Source of the DNA: Acidobacteriota bacterium
Lineage (GTDB): Bacteria; Acidobacteriota; Terriglobia; Terriglobales; Acidobacteriaceae
Length of the DNA stretch: 8,079 bases
Direction of reading: 5' to 3'
Assembly (NCBI GenBank): GCA_021780095.1
Contig: JAJXZK010000012.1
Span: forward strand, 1 to 8,079
Below, one piece after another: positions 1 through 5,438 of this stretch (position 1 is the stretch's first letter; every line of letters starts with the position of its first letter). The notes under the pieces are model-generated. The model was not told where the DNA came from. It did not search any database and saw only the letters and a program-made list of their open reading frames with translations. The position numbers were made by a program, and so were the translations under genes.

Positions 1-113
1 AATACCGAATTCGCCGCTACGATTATCCAGAGCTGCCAACGGTTCTGCTCCTTGAGGGACTTTCCGGCTTCGCTGCCGCTTGGCGCCGCGTCGGCACCGC
101 CCACGTTAGTCAT
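1..113 (-). CDS. N-terminus of an unidentified fourth gene of the left operon (partial)
   Basis: An open frame begins with ATG at 113-111 and stays open to the window edge, giving 37 residues that start MTNVGGADAAPSGSEAG and end WIIVAANSV. I do not recognise the family. The first 20 or so residues are small, polar and probably disordered; then comes a short hydrophobic stretch (WQLWIIVAANSV) that could begin a membrane segment or a buried helix. The start codon lies inside the end of the metallo-hydrolase gene: the shared bases ATGACTAA contain this start and the upstream TAA stop, an 8-nt overlap that suggests translational coupling. A GGAGGAG tract just before the ATG can serve as ribosome binding site, though the spacing is short. 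The overlap implies that the product works with the hydrolase. Its real length and function lie outside the window. Confidence 0.6.
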   Translation of the reverse strand, partial: MTNVGGADAAPSGSEAGKSLKEQNRWQLWIIVAANSV

Positions 114-1221
114 ACTCCTCCACCCGCGTGGCGAACGGCAGTGTGGGAAGCGGATCGTACCCCTGCCGAGCCTGAAACCCACCCCACAGGACAATCTTTT
201 TGCCCTGCGTGGCGGCAACCTTGTAGCCGCGCCGGATGAACGCATTCAGCACCATCTTTCGAGGATGCGTGTCGTTGTCCTTCGGCGCGGAAACAAAAGC
301 ACAGGAATGTGGTGCCGTGCCGTTCGGCTTGATAGGCCCGAGGATGTTGTTCAGGATCGACGGGCCAACATTCCTGCGGCTGCCGTGATGTGGAACTTGC
401 ACCAACATAAAATCCTGCATCGCAAGCCCGTTCTTGCCAGCGAAGTAGTTCGCCATCGTGAGGCCCCAAATACCTGCGTCGGCAGTCAGCAGCACGCGGC
501 GGCGTGGGCCGAAATCCCCGTACAGAACAACGCTGGTTTCATTGGTTGCACTGGTGACGCCACCATCTTTCAGCCGCTCATTGTCCCAGCTTTCCGTGAC
601 CCACTTCTGGACTTTGGCCGCCGCCTTTTCGAACACGCCGGCTAGAACGCCGGGCGACTTCCCGATCCAGAAACCGGCCGCCTCGAGTGCCGCCTGATCG
701 GCATCCGCCGTGCGGTCGAACTGCGGCACAAAATACGGGTACACATTCTGGTATGGAGAGACGACCCGGAAGGGGCCGATCGACATCCCGGCGAAGGGCT
801 GCTGAATGGCGACTTTCTTTCCCTCAGCGATAGTGACCAGCTCACCCACGATGTCGTATTCATCATACAATGCCTGGGCTAGTCCTTGATCGGTCCAGTT
901 CTTGTTCGCGAAATACGGCCGCGCCGACGCCGCGAACAGCCACGGTATATGTAGCCAGAGGTTGTTCACCCGCAGACCGTCGAGCACTTCTCGCATGCCC
1001 GACGCATGATCGCCATCCGGATGCGTCACCACGGCGTGAGAGATTACAGCGTCGTAGCCGAAATTATTCCTGACGTGGCTGACCAGTTCTTTTCCGGACT
1101 GCAGATTGCCGCCGTCGATCACCATCAGTTCCCAGGCGTTCGCTTCTCCATATCGAACGACAAGGGCGTCGCCCGGCTTGCTGCCGTCCCCGACGGGGAG
1201 GAATTCGATTTCGCAGTTCAT
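106..1221 (-). CDS. ComEC/Rec2-type metallo-beta-lactamase-fold hydrolase, soluble
   Basis: A 371-aa protein with the full set of metallo-beta-lactamase motifs in the ComEC/Rec2 arrangement. These are VIDGG at 34-38, the metal-binding THPDGDH at 66-72 (H67, D69, D71, H72), TNETSVVL at 226-233, LLTADAG at 244-250, VPHHGS at 276-281 and a final THP at 318-320. In this family the residues bind two metal ions and hydrolyse phosphodiester bonds; the ComEC domain is thought to degrade the non-transforming DNA strand. No membrane segments or signal peptide are visible, so this is a cytoplasmic stand-alone enzyme rather than a DNA-uptake channel. About 150 residues (75-225) between the first two motif groups are larger than a minimal domain and may set specificity. 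The ATG lies 5 nt after the stop of the region-4-like gene with only a weak GGAA upstream, so translation is probably coupled. The hydrolase fold is very likely; the substrate (DNA, RNA or nucleotide) is unknown. Confidence 0.9.
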   Translation of the reverse strand: MNCEIEFLPVGDGSKPGDALVVRYGEANAWELMVIDGGNLQSGKELVSHVRNNFGYDAVISHAVVTHPDGDHASGMREVLDGLRVNNLWLHIPWLFAASARPYFANKNWTDQGLAQALYDEYDIVGELVTIAEGKKVAIQQPFAGMSIGPFRVVSPYQNVYPYFVPQFDRTADADQAALEAAGFWIGKSPGVLAGVFEKAAAKVQKWVTESWDNERLKDGGVTSATNETSVVLYGDFGPRRRVLLTADAGIWGLTMANYFAGKNGLAMQDFMLVQVPHHGSRRNVGPSILNNILGPIKPNGTAPHSCAFVSAPKDNDTHPRKMVLNAFIRRGYKVAATQGKKIVLWGGFQARQGYDPLPTLPFATRVEEYD

Positions 1222-1226
1222 ATGGC

Positions 1227-1703
1227 TTAGCTCGATTTCCGCGTGCCTTTATGGCCGCTTCTAGCGGCTTGGCGCAAACGCGCTCGCAGCCGCGCAATCT
1301 TGGTCCGGGCACTACCTGCGGTCAGGCCCGTCATTTCGTGGTAAGCCACACCGGCCGCCACGGCCAGGAGAAGACCCCACTCCGCAGCGCTCACGCTGTT
1401 GCGGATCTCTGTCAGGCGAACACAGGCCAGCACCCGGTGCTCCGCATATTCCTGCTGCGGTCGAAGGTATAGCCGGCGAAGCCGGGTGTGGTTCCGCTCC
1501 ACCCAAGAGCCTGTGGCTACAGCCCTGCCCACGCTGCGTTGAAATTCTTCTTGATTTTGAGGAACGCTGCCCGATTCGACAGCTTTCACGAAGTTCGTTA
1601 GACCGTTCTCGATACCCCAGGATCGGTCCGTTACCCGGCCGCATTGCGCGGCCTTCGATTGCTGCTCAGCGTAAATACACCAGGGGAATGGCAAGTCCGC
1701 CAT
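1227..1703 (-). CDS. Small protein with sigma-70 region-4-like helix-turn-helix
   Basis: I place the start at the ATG at 1703-1701, giving 158 aa, because AGAAGGAG lies exactly 6 nt upstream; the in-frame ATG two codons earlier touches that ribosome binding site and is less likely. The C-terminal part, about residues 96-146, reads like sigma-70 region 4: LTEIRNSVSAAEWGLLLAVA, then GVAYHEMTGLTAGSARTKIA and RLRARLR. That matches the usual plan of a helix ending in hydrophobics, a turn, a recognition helix and a basic tail, which in sigma factors contacts the -35 element. The N-terminal 90 residues lack a clear region 2, although the stretch around residues 38-80 is helical and charged. It may be a reduced sigma factor or a transcriptional regulator borrowing the region-4 fold. 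It sits 5 nt before the hydrolase gene and probably shares its transcript, so it may control the cluster. The fold call is moderately secure; the function is open. Confidence 0.7.
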   Translation of the reverse strand: MADLPFPWCIYAEQQSKAAQCGRVTDRSWGIENGLTNFVKAVESGSVPQNQEEFQRSVGRAVATGSWVERNHTRLRRLYLRPQQEYAEHRVLACVRLTEIRNSVSAAEWGLLLAVAAGVAYHEMTGLTAGSARTKIARLRARLRQAARSGHKGTRKSS

Positions 1704-1709
1704 ACGCAT

Positions 1710-1717
1710 CTCCTTCT
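1710..1717 (-). promoter_or_regulatory. Ribosome binding site that decides the start of the region-4-like gene
   Basis: The minus strand reads AGAAGGAG here, followed by six bases (ATGCGT) and the ATG at 1703-1701. This near-perfect Shine-Dalgarno sequence favours that ATG over the one at 1709-1707, which directly abuts it. Confidence 0.75.
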
Positions 1718-1857
1718 GTCGGGATCGCTGTTGACCCCGCGATGGTCAAGGTCCAGATCAGCTTCCCCACTTGCCGCCGAACCCCGAACCGGAGCGCTGT
1801 GCCCGGATCGAAGCCATTGTCGGCCGCCCATGGAGGGCCGCATCTGCCCTTCACTAT

Positions 1858-1863
1858 ATTGTA
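1858..1863 (-). promoter_or_regulatory. Possible -10 element of an internal promoter
   Basis: The minus strand reads TACAAT, one mismatch from TATAAT, about 25 bases downstream of the terminator that ends the ATPase unit and about 155 bases before the region-4-like gene. No good -35 hexamer lies at the usual distance, so this is a weak call. Location is the main support: after a terminator, the next genes need their own promoter. It might be read by the cluster's own sigma-like protein. Confidence 0.3.
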
Positions 1864-1887
1864 GTCGAAAAGTGCAGGATGTTACAC

Positions 1888-1925
1888 AAAATGGCGGGCC
1901 TGGGCTCGCGCGCCGAGGCCCGCCA
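1888..1925 (-). terminator. Rho-independent terminator of the ATPase gene
   Basis: Starting 7 bases after the ATPase stop codon, the arms TGGCGGGCCT (minus strand, 1925-1916) and AGGCCCGCCA (1901-1892) form a perfect 10-bp GC-rich stem. The 14-base loop can itself close three more pairs after one G-G mismatch. On the minus strand the stem is followed at once by TTTTGTGT, a short U-tract. On the plus strand no T-run follows, so it acts in the direction of the ATPase gene. It splits the left cluster into two transcription units, though read-through remains possible. Confidence 0.7.
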
Positions 1926-1932
1926 CAAAACG

Positions 1933-3858
1933 TCAGACGGTCGCCGTGCCTAACTGCGTGGCATACGTATCCGACCACTCCTTTCTGAAAAGATCGAACG
2001 TCTGCACCCGCTCCGGGTCCTGCAGCGCCATCACGCTTTGAGTCCGCGCCAGCGACAACAGCAGAAGCTGCAACGCAACCAGGGCTTCCTTCGCCCCCTT
2101 GAACGTCTGCGGTTCAGCCGCGTTCTCATCTCCATTCGCCGGCGCGCCTTCTGCCACGCGCGTGTCGAGAGTCAGCGCCGCGCTACTGAGTGGCGCATAC
2201 AGCCGCTCGTAAAACGCATGGGCCGTGTTGATCGTCAGGATAATTTTCCCGTAGCGCTGATCGACGTGATAAAACGGCCAATAGGCATCGTGCTTGTAAT
2301 GCATGATGTACCTCGAGTTTTTCACACGCTCGAAGGCCTCCTCGTCGGTCTCCTTCTCCCGCTTGAGCATCATGGCCAGCGTGCGCAGGTTTTCGTCGAG
2401 CTGGCGCTGCTCCTCCTCTGTCGTCGGCGCCGGCGCGGGCACTGGCTTCGCCTGGCGACGCTCCGCCTCATCAGCTTTCATTTCGCCTTCGGTCGGTTTG
2501 TTCCCATGCCGGCCCACCGTCTGCTCGCTCTGGTATTTCTTGATCTGGTCCCGCAACGCGGAGATTTCGGCGTCGAGCGCCATCGAAAGCTCGTTCAGGA
2601 CATAATCCTTCGGGCGGATGCCCTGCTTATTGGATGCGACGCCGAAGGCCTCATCCAGTTCCCCCGCGAAATCAATCTGGATGCGTAGCCAGTTCGCATC
2701 GCTGTGGCGTTTCATGATCTGCGGGATGGTTCCCACAAAAACTTCCCGGTCGTTCCGCAAGACCGAGACAGTGTTATCGTCGTACAGATGGAGATCGTTC
2801 TTGCGAACCTTGAATGGCAACGCTCCCCAATCCTCGATGGGCAACGCATAGAGCCGAACCGTCACGGGCGCGGTCTCGGCGTTTTCCGGGTCCTGCCGGT
2901 TATTTTCTTTCCGCTTCACCTCGATCACTTTGGAAAACACCAGCCGGCTTTCCTTCACCTTGATTTCGGGAATGTTGGCATGCCGCGCCGCCGCCATCGA
3001 ATAGGTGGGATCGAATGGCTCCACCAGCCGATTATTCACGTAGAGCTTGATGCCTTTCGCCAGGAAACGCCGGTAGACGCGGGCCATCTCCTTAATCGCG
3101 TGTTCGCAAAGCGTCCGCGCCTTCGCGAATGTCAGGCGATCGCAAAACGGCAGAAAAACAATAGTGCCGGATCTTCCGAGCCTGTCCCTCAAATCGCCGA
3201 CCTTTTCCGCGAACAGCGTCTGCTCGCTTCGGTCGGGAAAGGACATCGGTTTCGTCAGAATCTCCGAAACCTCGCTGGGCAGTTCGTCCATCAGAGCTGG
3301 GTCTGGCAGCTCGATCAGGTTAGCCCGCTCCTTCCCAATCGCCTCGACGTCCAGCGTCATGTTGTAATAAGCCCCCGCTTCCTGCCAGGAATACAGGTCC
3401 ATCACTGGGCACATGCTCAGTGCAGCCGTTTTCATGCCCATGCCATAGCGCCCGATGCCGGAGCGATTGTCATAGACCATTGAGCCGCCGAACGACGTCG
3501 CAAACCGGAGGATGTTGGGGGCCATTCCGATGCCGTTATCGAGCACCACGATATCGGTTTCATAGGCACCCTTTTTCCCGGTCTGGCGGAAATAGACGCG
3601 CACCTCGGTCGCACCCCACTGGAGCGCGTTATCCACATGCTCGCAGAGCGCCGACGTGGTGCTGTTATAACCCACGTCCCGCAAGGAGCTGATAAGGGTT
3701 TGCCCGAAAAAGAGCGGGACTGTCGCTTTTTCTTTGATGATGCGGTTCAGGACCGCTTTTCCGCCACGCGGGGCCGCCTCACCCCACGCTGGGCTTTGAA
3801 GGTCGCCTGGAATTGGATTGTCAACTTCGGGGATATTTTCGGTATTCTGCTCTAACAT
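1933..3858 (-). CDS. GHKL-fold ATPase, MutL/MORC/Hsp90-like
   Basis: A 641-aa protein with a complete GHKL ATP-binding site. The N box is EHVDNA at 73-78, with the probable general base E73 and Mg-coordinating N77; the G1 box is DNGIGM at 107-112; the lid box is GIGRYGMGMK at 134-143. GHKL ATPases such as MutL, Hsp90, topoisomerase VI and MORC dimerise on ATP and act as clamps or conformational switches. Residues from about 230 to 425 probably form the S5-like transducer, and K411 in SNKQGIRPKD may be its ATP-sensing lysine. A charged, coiled-coil-prone stretch follows (about 425-515, with a Pro/Ala-rich linker near 470-478), then a C-terminal domain containing WPFYHVDQRYGKIILTINTA. No phosphoacceptor or HATPase-only layout suggests a histidine kinase. 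The domain order resembles the prokaryotic MORC-like proteins described in restriction and defence operons. ATG at 3858 has AGGAGG 4 nt upstream. ATPase class is secure; the defence role is inferred. Confidence 0.9.
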   Translation of the reverse strand: MLEQNTENIPEVDNPIPGDLQSPAWGEAAPRGGKAVLNRIIKEKATVPLFFGQTLISSLRDVGYNSTTSALCEHVDNALQWGATEVRVYFRQTGKKGAYETDIVVLDNGIGMAPNILRFATSFGGSMVYDNRSGIGRYGMGMKTAALSMCPVMDLYSWQEAGAYYNMTLDVEAIGKERANLIELPDPALMDELPSEVSEILTKPMSFPDRSEQTLFAEKVGDLRDRLGRSGTIVFLPFCDRLTFAKARTLCEHAIKEMARVYRRFLAKGIKLYVNNRLVEPFDPTYSMAAARHANIPEIKVKESRLVFSKVIEVKRKENNRQDPENAETAPVTVRLYALPIEDWGALPFKVRKNDLHLYDDNTVSVLRNDREVFVGTIPQIMKRHSDANWLRIQIDFAGELDEAFGVASNKQGIRPKDYVLNELSMALDAEISALRDQIKKYQSEQTVGRHGNKPTEGEMKADEAERRQAKPVPAPAPTTEEEQRQLDENLRTLAMMLKREKETDEEAFERVKNSRYIMHYKHDAYWPFYHVDQRYGKIILTINTAHAFYERLYAPLSSAALTLDTRVAEGAPANGDENAAEPQTFKGAKEALVALQLLLLSLARTQSVMALQDPERVQTFDLFRKEWSDTYATQLGTATV

Positions 3859-3862
3859 CTCG

Positions 3863-3868
3863 CCTCCT
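3863..3868 (-). promoter_or_regulatory. Ribosome binding site of the ATPase gene
   Basis: The minus strand reads AGGAGG, a full Shine-Dalgarno core, with CGAG between it and the ATG at 3858-3856. It supports the chosen start and predicts efficient translation. Confidence 0.8.
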
Positions 3869-3877
3869 ATGTTTTAT

Positions 3878-3897
3878 GACCCCGGCTGTTCGGGATC
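3878..3897 (-). promoter_or_regulatory. Hairpin in the ATPase leader just before the ribosome binding site
   Basis: On the minus strand GATCCCG (3897-3891) pairs with CGGGGTC (3884-3878) around a 6-base loop AACAGC: seven pairs, one of them G-U. It ends 9 bases before the AGGAGG of the ATPase gene. No T-run follows, so it is more likely an RNA leader structure or a protein-binding site than a terminator. No function can be assigned. Confidence 0.35.
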
Positions 3898-3942
3898 AGA
3901 AGTCGAGAGCATTAGGCGCTCTCATGAACTTAGGAGTCGAGA
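3898..3942. repeat. Pair of 11-bp direct repeats 34 bp apart
   Basis: AGAAGTCGAGA at 3898-3908 and AGGAGTCGAGA at 3932-3942 differ at one base and start 34 bp apart, about three helical turns, so both would face the same side of the DNA. They lie 40-84 bp upstream of the ATPase start, where operator sites are expected. The region-4-like protein of the same cluster is one candidate binder, but this is speculation. Confidence 0.35.
3905..3923. repeat. Perfect 6-bp inverted repeat, possible operator
   Basis: GAGAGC (3905-3910) and GCTCTC (3918-3923) form a perfect inverted repeat around a 7-base spacer. It overlaps one copy of the direct repeat AGRAGTCGAGA in the presumed control region of the ATPase gene. 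This could be a regulator-binding site; chance cannot be excluded. Confidence 0.3.
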
Positions 3943-3969
3943 ACAGTTAAACGTTACACATGCGTCATG

Positions 3970-3981
3970 CCGAAATTTCGG
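3970..3981. repeat. 12-bp perfect palindrome
   Basis: CCGAAATTTCGG is a perfect 12-bp palindrome 112 bp upstream of the ATPase start in the divergent control region. A symmetric site of this length suits a dimeric repressor. No matching regulator gene is visible. Confidence 0.3.
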
Positions 3982-4328
3982 TCCTTCCTTATTCCCTGAA
4001 TACCGGGACACCGAAAGCGGCAGACCGAATTACTGCCATATCTTTGTGGCGCTTGCGCTTTTCGACCACGTTCATGCCATTTCTCGTCCGCTTTCAGCAT
4101 TGCCTTGGTCTCGGTCAACTTCCTACCCCCGCTTAAACTCTCAAGCCCCGCCGGTCGGTAGGCGACTCACCTTTTTCTCCTTGCTGTCCACCTTGATTTC
4201 TCCGTCCACTCTCCTTTTCTAGCGCCCCTTGTTCTCGCGGGCACGGCAGGCGGGCGAATTCACGTGCGCCTCGCGGCCGCGGGCTTGGCTTCCATCTAAT
4301 CCTGGCCCTCCGGGTTGCGGTCCCTCCA

Positions 4329-4359
4329 AAAAAATCAGGTGAAGCAAGCGAGATTTTTT
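4329..4359. repeat. AT-rich inverted repeat in the ArdC leader
   Basis: AAAAAATC (4329-4336) and GATTTTTT (4352-4359) form an 8-bp perfect inverted repeat with a 15-base spacer. As RNA it would be a weak A-U stem; as DNA it could be a protein-binding site. It lies about 90 bp before the ArdC start. Confidence 0.3.
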
Positions 4360-4409
4360 CGGTTCCCCCGCAAAAGCCACCGCAGGAGCACGCGCCCCCT
4401 GCCCTCGGG

Positions 4410-4430
4410 TGCCCCGCGAGAAGCGGGGCA
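4410..4430 (+). promoter_or_regulatory. GC-rich hairpin abutting the ArdC ribosome binding site
   Basis: TGCCCCGC (4410-4417) pairs perfectly with GCGGGGCA (4423-4430) around the loop GAGAA. The stem ends two bases before AAAGGAG, the Shine-Dalgarno of the ArdC gene. It leaves that site unpaired, so it may protect the mRNA 5' region, act as a protein-binding site, or attenuate upstream transcription; no T-run follows. Confidence 0.5.
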
Positions 4431-4433
4431 GAA

Positions 4434-4439
4434 AAGGAG
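4434..4439 (+). promoter_or_regulatory. Ribosome binding site that decides the ArdC start
   Basis: AAGGAG, followed by seven bases (AAAAACC), precedes the GTG at 4447-4449. This is strong evidence for a GTG start at 4447 instead of the more upstream in-frame start at 4315. Confidence 0.8.
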
Positions 4440-4446
4440 AAAAACC

Positions 4447-5364
4447 GTGACCGAGGAAATCAAAACCAGGCAGACAGCAGAGGAAACGACTAGCGCGGTC
4501 GAGTCCGGCCAGCAGGCCGACACAGGCAGCGCGCGCAGCGGCGCTGAGAGAGATGAGAGAAAGTCCATGGTCTCATGGGCCGCATTGCTGGAAGAGGCCG
4601 TGAAGAAGCCCGGCTTCATTCATGAGGCTTACAGCCGCTTTCACAACTATTCACTAGGCAACCAACTTCTAGCTTTGTTTCAGTGTTTTCAGCGTGGCAT
4701 CCAGCCGGGGCCGCTGGCCACCTTTCCAAAGTGGAAAGAGCTAGGCCGACATGTGAAGAAGGGCGAAAAGGCCCTGACGCTGTGCATGCCGCTGACCTGC
4801 AGGCGCAGAAAGACCGTTACCAAAGAGGACGGTACCGAGCAGGATGAGGAATTCAGTTTCACTCATTTCACCTATAAAAACCGCTGGTGGGTTTTGGCTC
4901 AAACAGAAGGCGCGGAGTTTCGACCGCCCGCTATTCCCGAATGGAACGAGCAGAAGGCCCTTGAGACGCTGAATATCCAGCGCATCGACTTTGAAGACCT
5001 TGACGGCAACGCTCAGGGTTATGCCCGCCGTGGCCGGAAGATCGCCATCAGCCCGATTGCTGCGCTCCCTCACAAGACTCTTTTCCACGAACTGGCCCAC
5101 GTTGTCCTTGGGCATTGCGACGAGCAAGACCTTTCAGACACTGAAACCATTCCGCGAGAAATCCGCGAAGTGGAAGCCGAGGCCGTGGCTCTGCTTTGTT
5201 GCGAGTCGTTAAGCCTTCCGGGAGCGGAGTTCAGCCGGGGCTACATCCAGTCTTGGGGAAATGGGCAGGCAATCAGCGAACGTTCCGCACAAAGAATCTT
5301 TCACGCGGCGGACCGGATTCTTCGCGCAGGGCGACCGACCGCAAATCCGACCGACGCGCCGTAA
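4447..5364 (+). CDS. ardC: ArdC-family antirestriction protein (ssDNA-binding domain plus zinc metallopeptidase domain)
   Basis: A 305-aa protein with the two-part ArdC layout. After a polar, probably disordered leader (1-40), residues about 41-150 form the ArdC N-terminal single-stranded-DNA-binding domain, with SRFHNYSLGNQLLAL at 63-77, FPKWKELGRHVKKGEKAL at 93-110 and the aromatic YKNRWWVL at 143-150. Residues about 165-295 form a zincin-type peptidase domain with HELAH at 214-218 (H214, E215, H218) and a glutamate-rich helix EVEAEAVALL at 241-250 that should give the third zinc ligand. ArdC of conjugative plasmids shields incoming DNA from host type I and type II restriction during transfer; whether the peptidase is active is less clear. 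The length fits the family. The GTG start is supported by AAGGAG 7 nt upstream. It is followed by parB on the same strand after 74 bp, which marks a mobile-element backbone. Confidence 0.88.
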   Translation: MTEEIKTRQTAEETTSAVESGQQADTGSARSGAERDERKSMVSWAALLEEAVKKPGFIHEAYSRFHNYSLGNQLLALFQCFQRGIQPGPLATFPKWKELGRHVKKGEKALTLCMPLTCRRRKTVTKEDGTEQDEEFSFTHFTYKNRWWVLAQTEGAEFRPPAIPEWNEQKALETLNIQRIDFEDLDGNAQGYARRGRKIAISPIAALPHKTLFHELAHVVLGHCDEQDLSDTETIPREIREVEAEAVALLCCESLSLPGAEFSRGYIQSWGNGQAISERSAQRIFHAADRILRAGRPTANPTDAP

Positions 5365-5376
5365 TCGGCGCGTCGG
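5351..5376 (+). terminator. 11-bp perfect hairpin with the ArdC stop codon in its loop
   Basis: CCGACGCGCCG (5351-5361) pairs perfectly with CGGCGCGTCGG (5366-5376) around the loop TAAT, which contains the TAA stop (5362-5364). The stem is almost all G-C. No U-tract follows directly, so it may be a partial terminator, a 3'-end stabiliser or a processing site that lowers parB expression relative to ardC. Confidence 0.55.
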
Positions 5377-5379
5377 CCC

Positions 5380-5398
5380 ACTCGCAAACCGAGTTTTT
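5380..5398 (+). terminator. Small hairpin with T-run between ardC and parB
   Basis: ACTCG (5380-5384) pairs with CGAGT (5390-5394) around CAAAC and runs into TTTTT (5394-5398). The stem is short for an efficient terminator, but it follows the strong hairpin at 5351-5376 by three bases; the pair could act together as an attenuator. Confidence 0.4.
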
Positions 5399-5423
5399 CG
5401 AGCAAGACACAATCCCAATGAAA

Positions 5424-5429
5424 AAGGAG
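5424..5429 (+). promoter_or_regulatory. Ribosome binding site that decides the parB start
   Basis: AAGGAG lies 9 bases before the ATG at 5439-5441. The in-frame ATG at 5418 precedes this site and has no Shine-Dalgarno of its own, so 5439 is preferred. Confidence 0.7.
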
Positions 5430-5438
5430 ACAAAACGC

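Larger units (their letters stand above)
1704..1932 (-). other. Intergenic gap between ATPase and region-4-like gene
   Basis: This 229-bp gap holds the terminator at 1888-1925, the possible -10 element at 1858-1863 and the ribosome binding site at 1710-1717. A 62-codon open frame starting with GTG at 1854 and ending at 1666 crosses most of it and overlaps the next gene by about 38 bases. It has no ribosome binding site and only weak codon-position bias, so I do not call it a gene. Confidence 0.5.
3859..4446. other. 588-bp divergent intergenic region
   Basis: This stretch separates the divergent ATPase (minus) and ArdC (plus) genes and should hold the control signals for both. The ATPase-proximal part has a hairpin, a direct-repeat pair and a 12-bp palindrome. 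Positions 4095-4222 are strongly pyrimidine-rich on the plus strand, so the minus strand has several GGAG-like motifs and two weak open frames: 22 codons from GTG at 4209 to the stop at 4141, and 54 codons from TTG at 4118 to the stop at 3954. The ArdC-proximal part has an AT-rich inverted repeat and a GC hairpin. A long plus-strand frame continues ArdC upstream to 4315, but it is Arg/Pro-rich and lacks a ribosome binding site, so I treat it as leader. I found no convincing -35/-10 pair. Confidence 0.5.

Noticed and set aside
52..645. Plus-strand 197-codon frame opposite the metallo-hydrolase
   Set aside because: It is antisense to intact catalytic motifs and has no recognisable feature.
2038..3483. 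Long plus-strand open frames (216 and 259 codons) opposite the ATPase gene
   Set aside because: They are antisense to a protein with clear GHKL motifs, are rich in Arg, His and Pro, show no domain and have no ribosome binding site.
3954..4118. 54-codon minus-strand frame with TTG start in the divergent region
   Set aside because: Weak start, poor ribosome binding site spacing and no recognisable motif; also crosses the 12-bp palindrome.
4258..4268. Possible parS site around TTCACGTG
   Set aside because: Only one half matches the TTTCACGTGAAA-type consensus; the other half does not.
4315..4446. Upstream extension of ArdC to a start at 4315
   Set aside because: The added 44 residues are Arg/Pro-rich, cross two inverted repeats and lack a ribosome binding site, while GTG at 4447 has AAGGAG at ideal spacing.
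5196..5438. Upstream extension of parB into the ardC gene
   Set aside because: It overlaps ardC in another frame and crosses both hairpins; ATG 5439 has its own Shine-Dalgarno.
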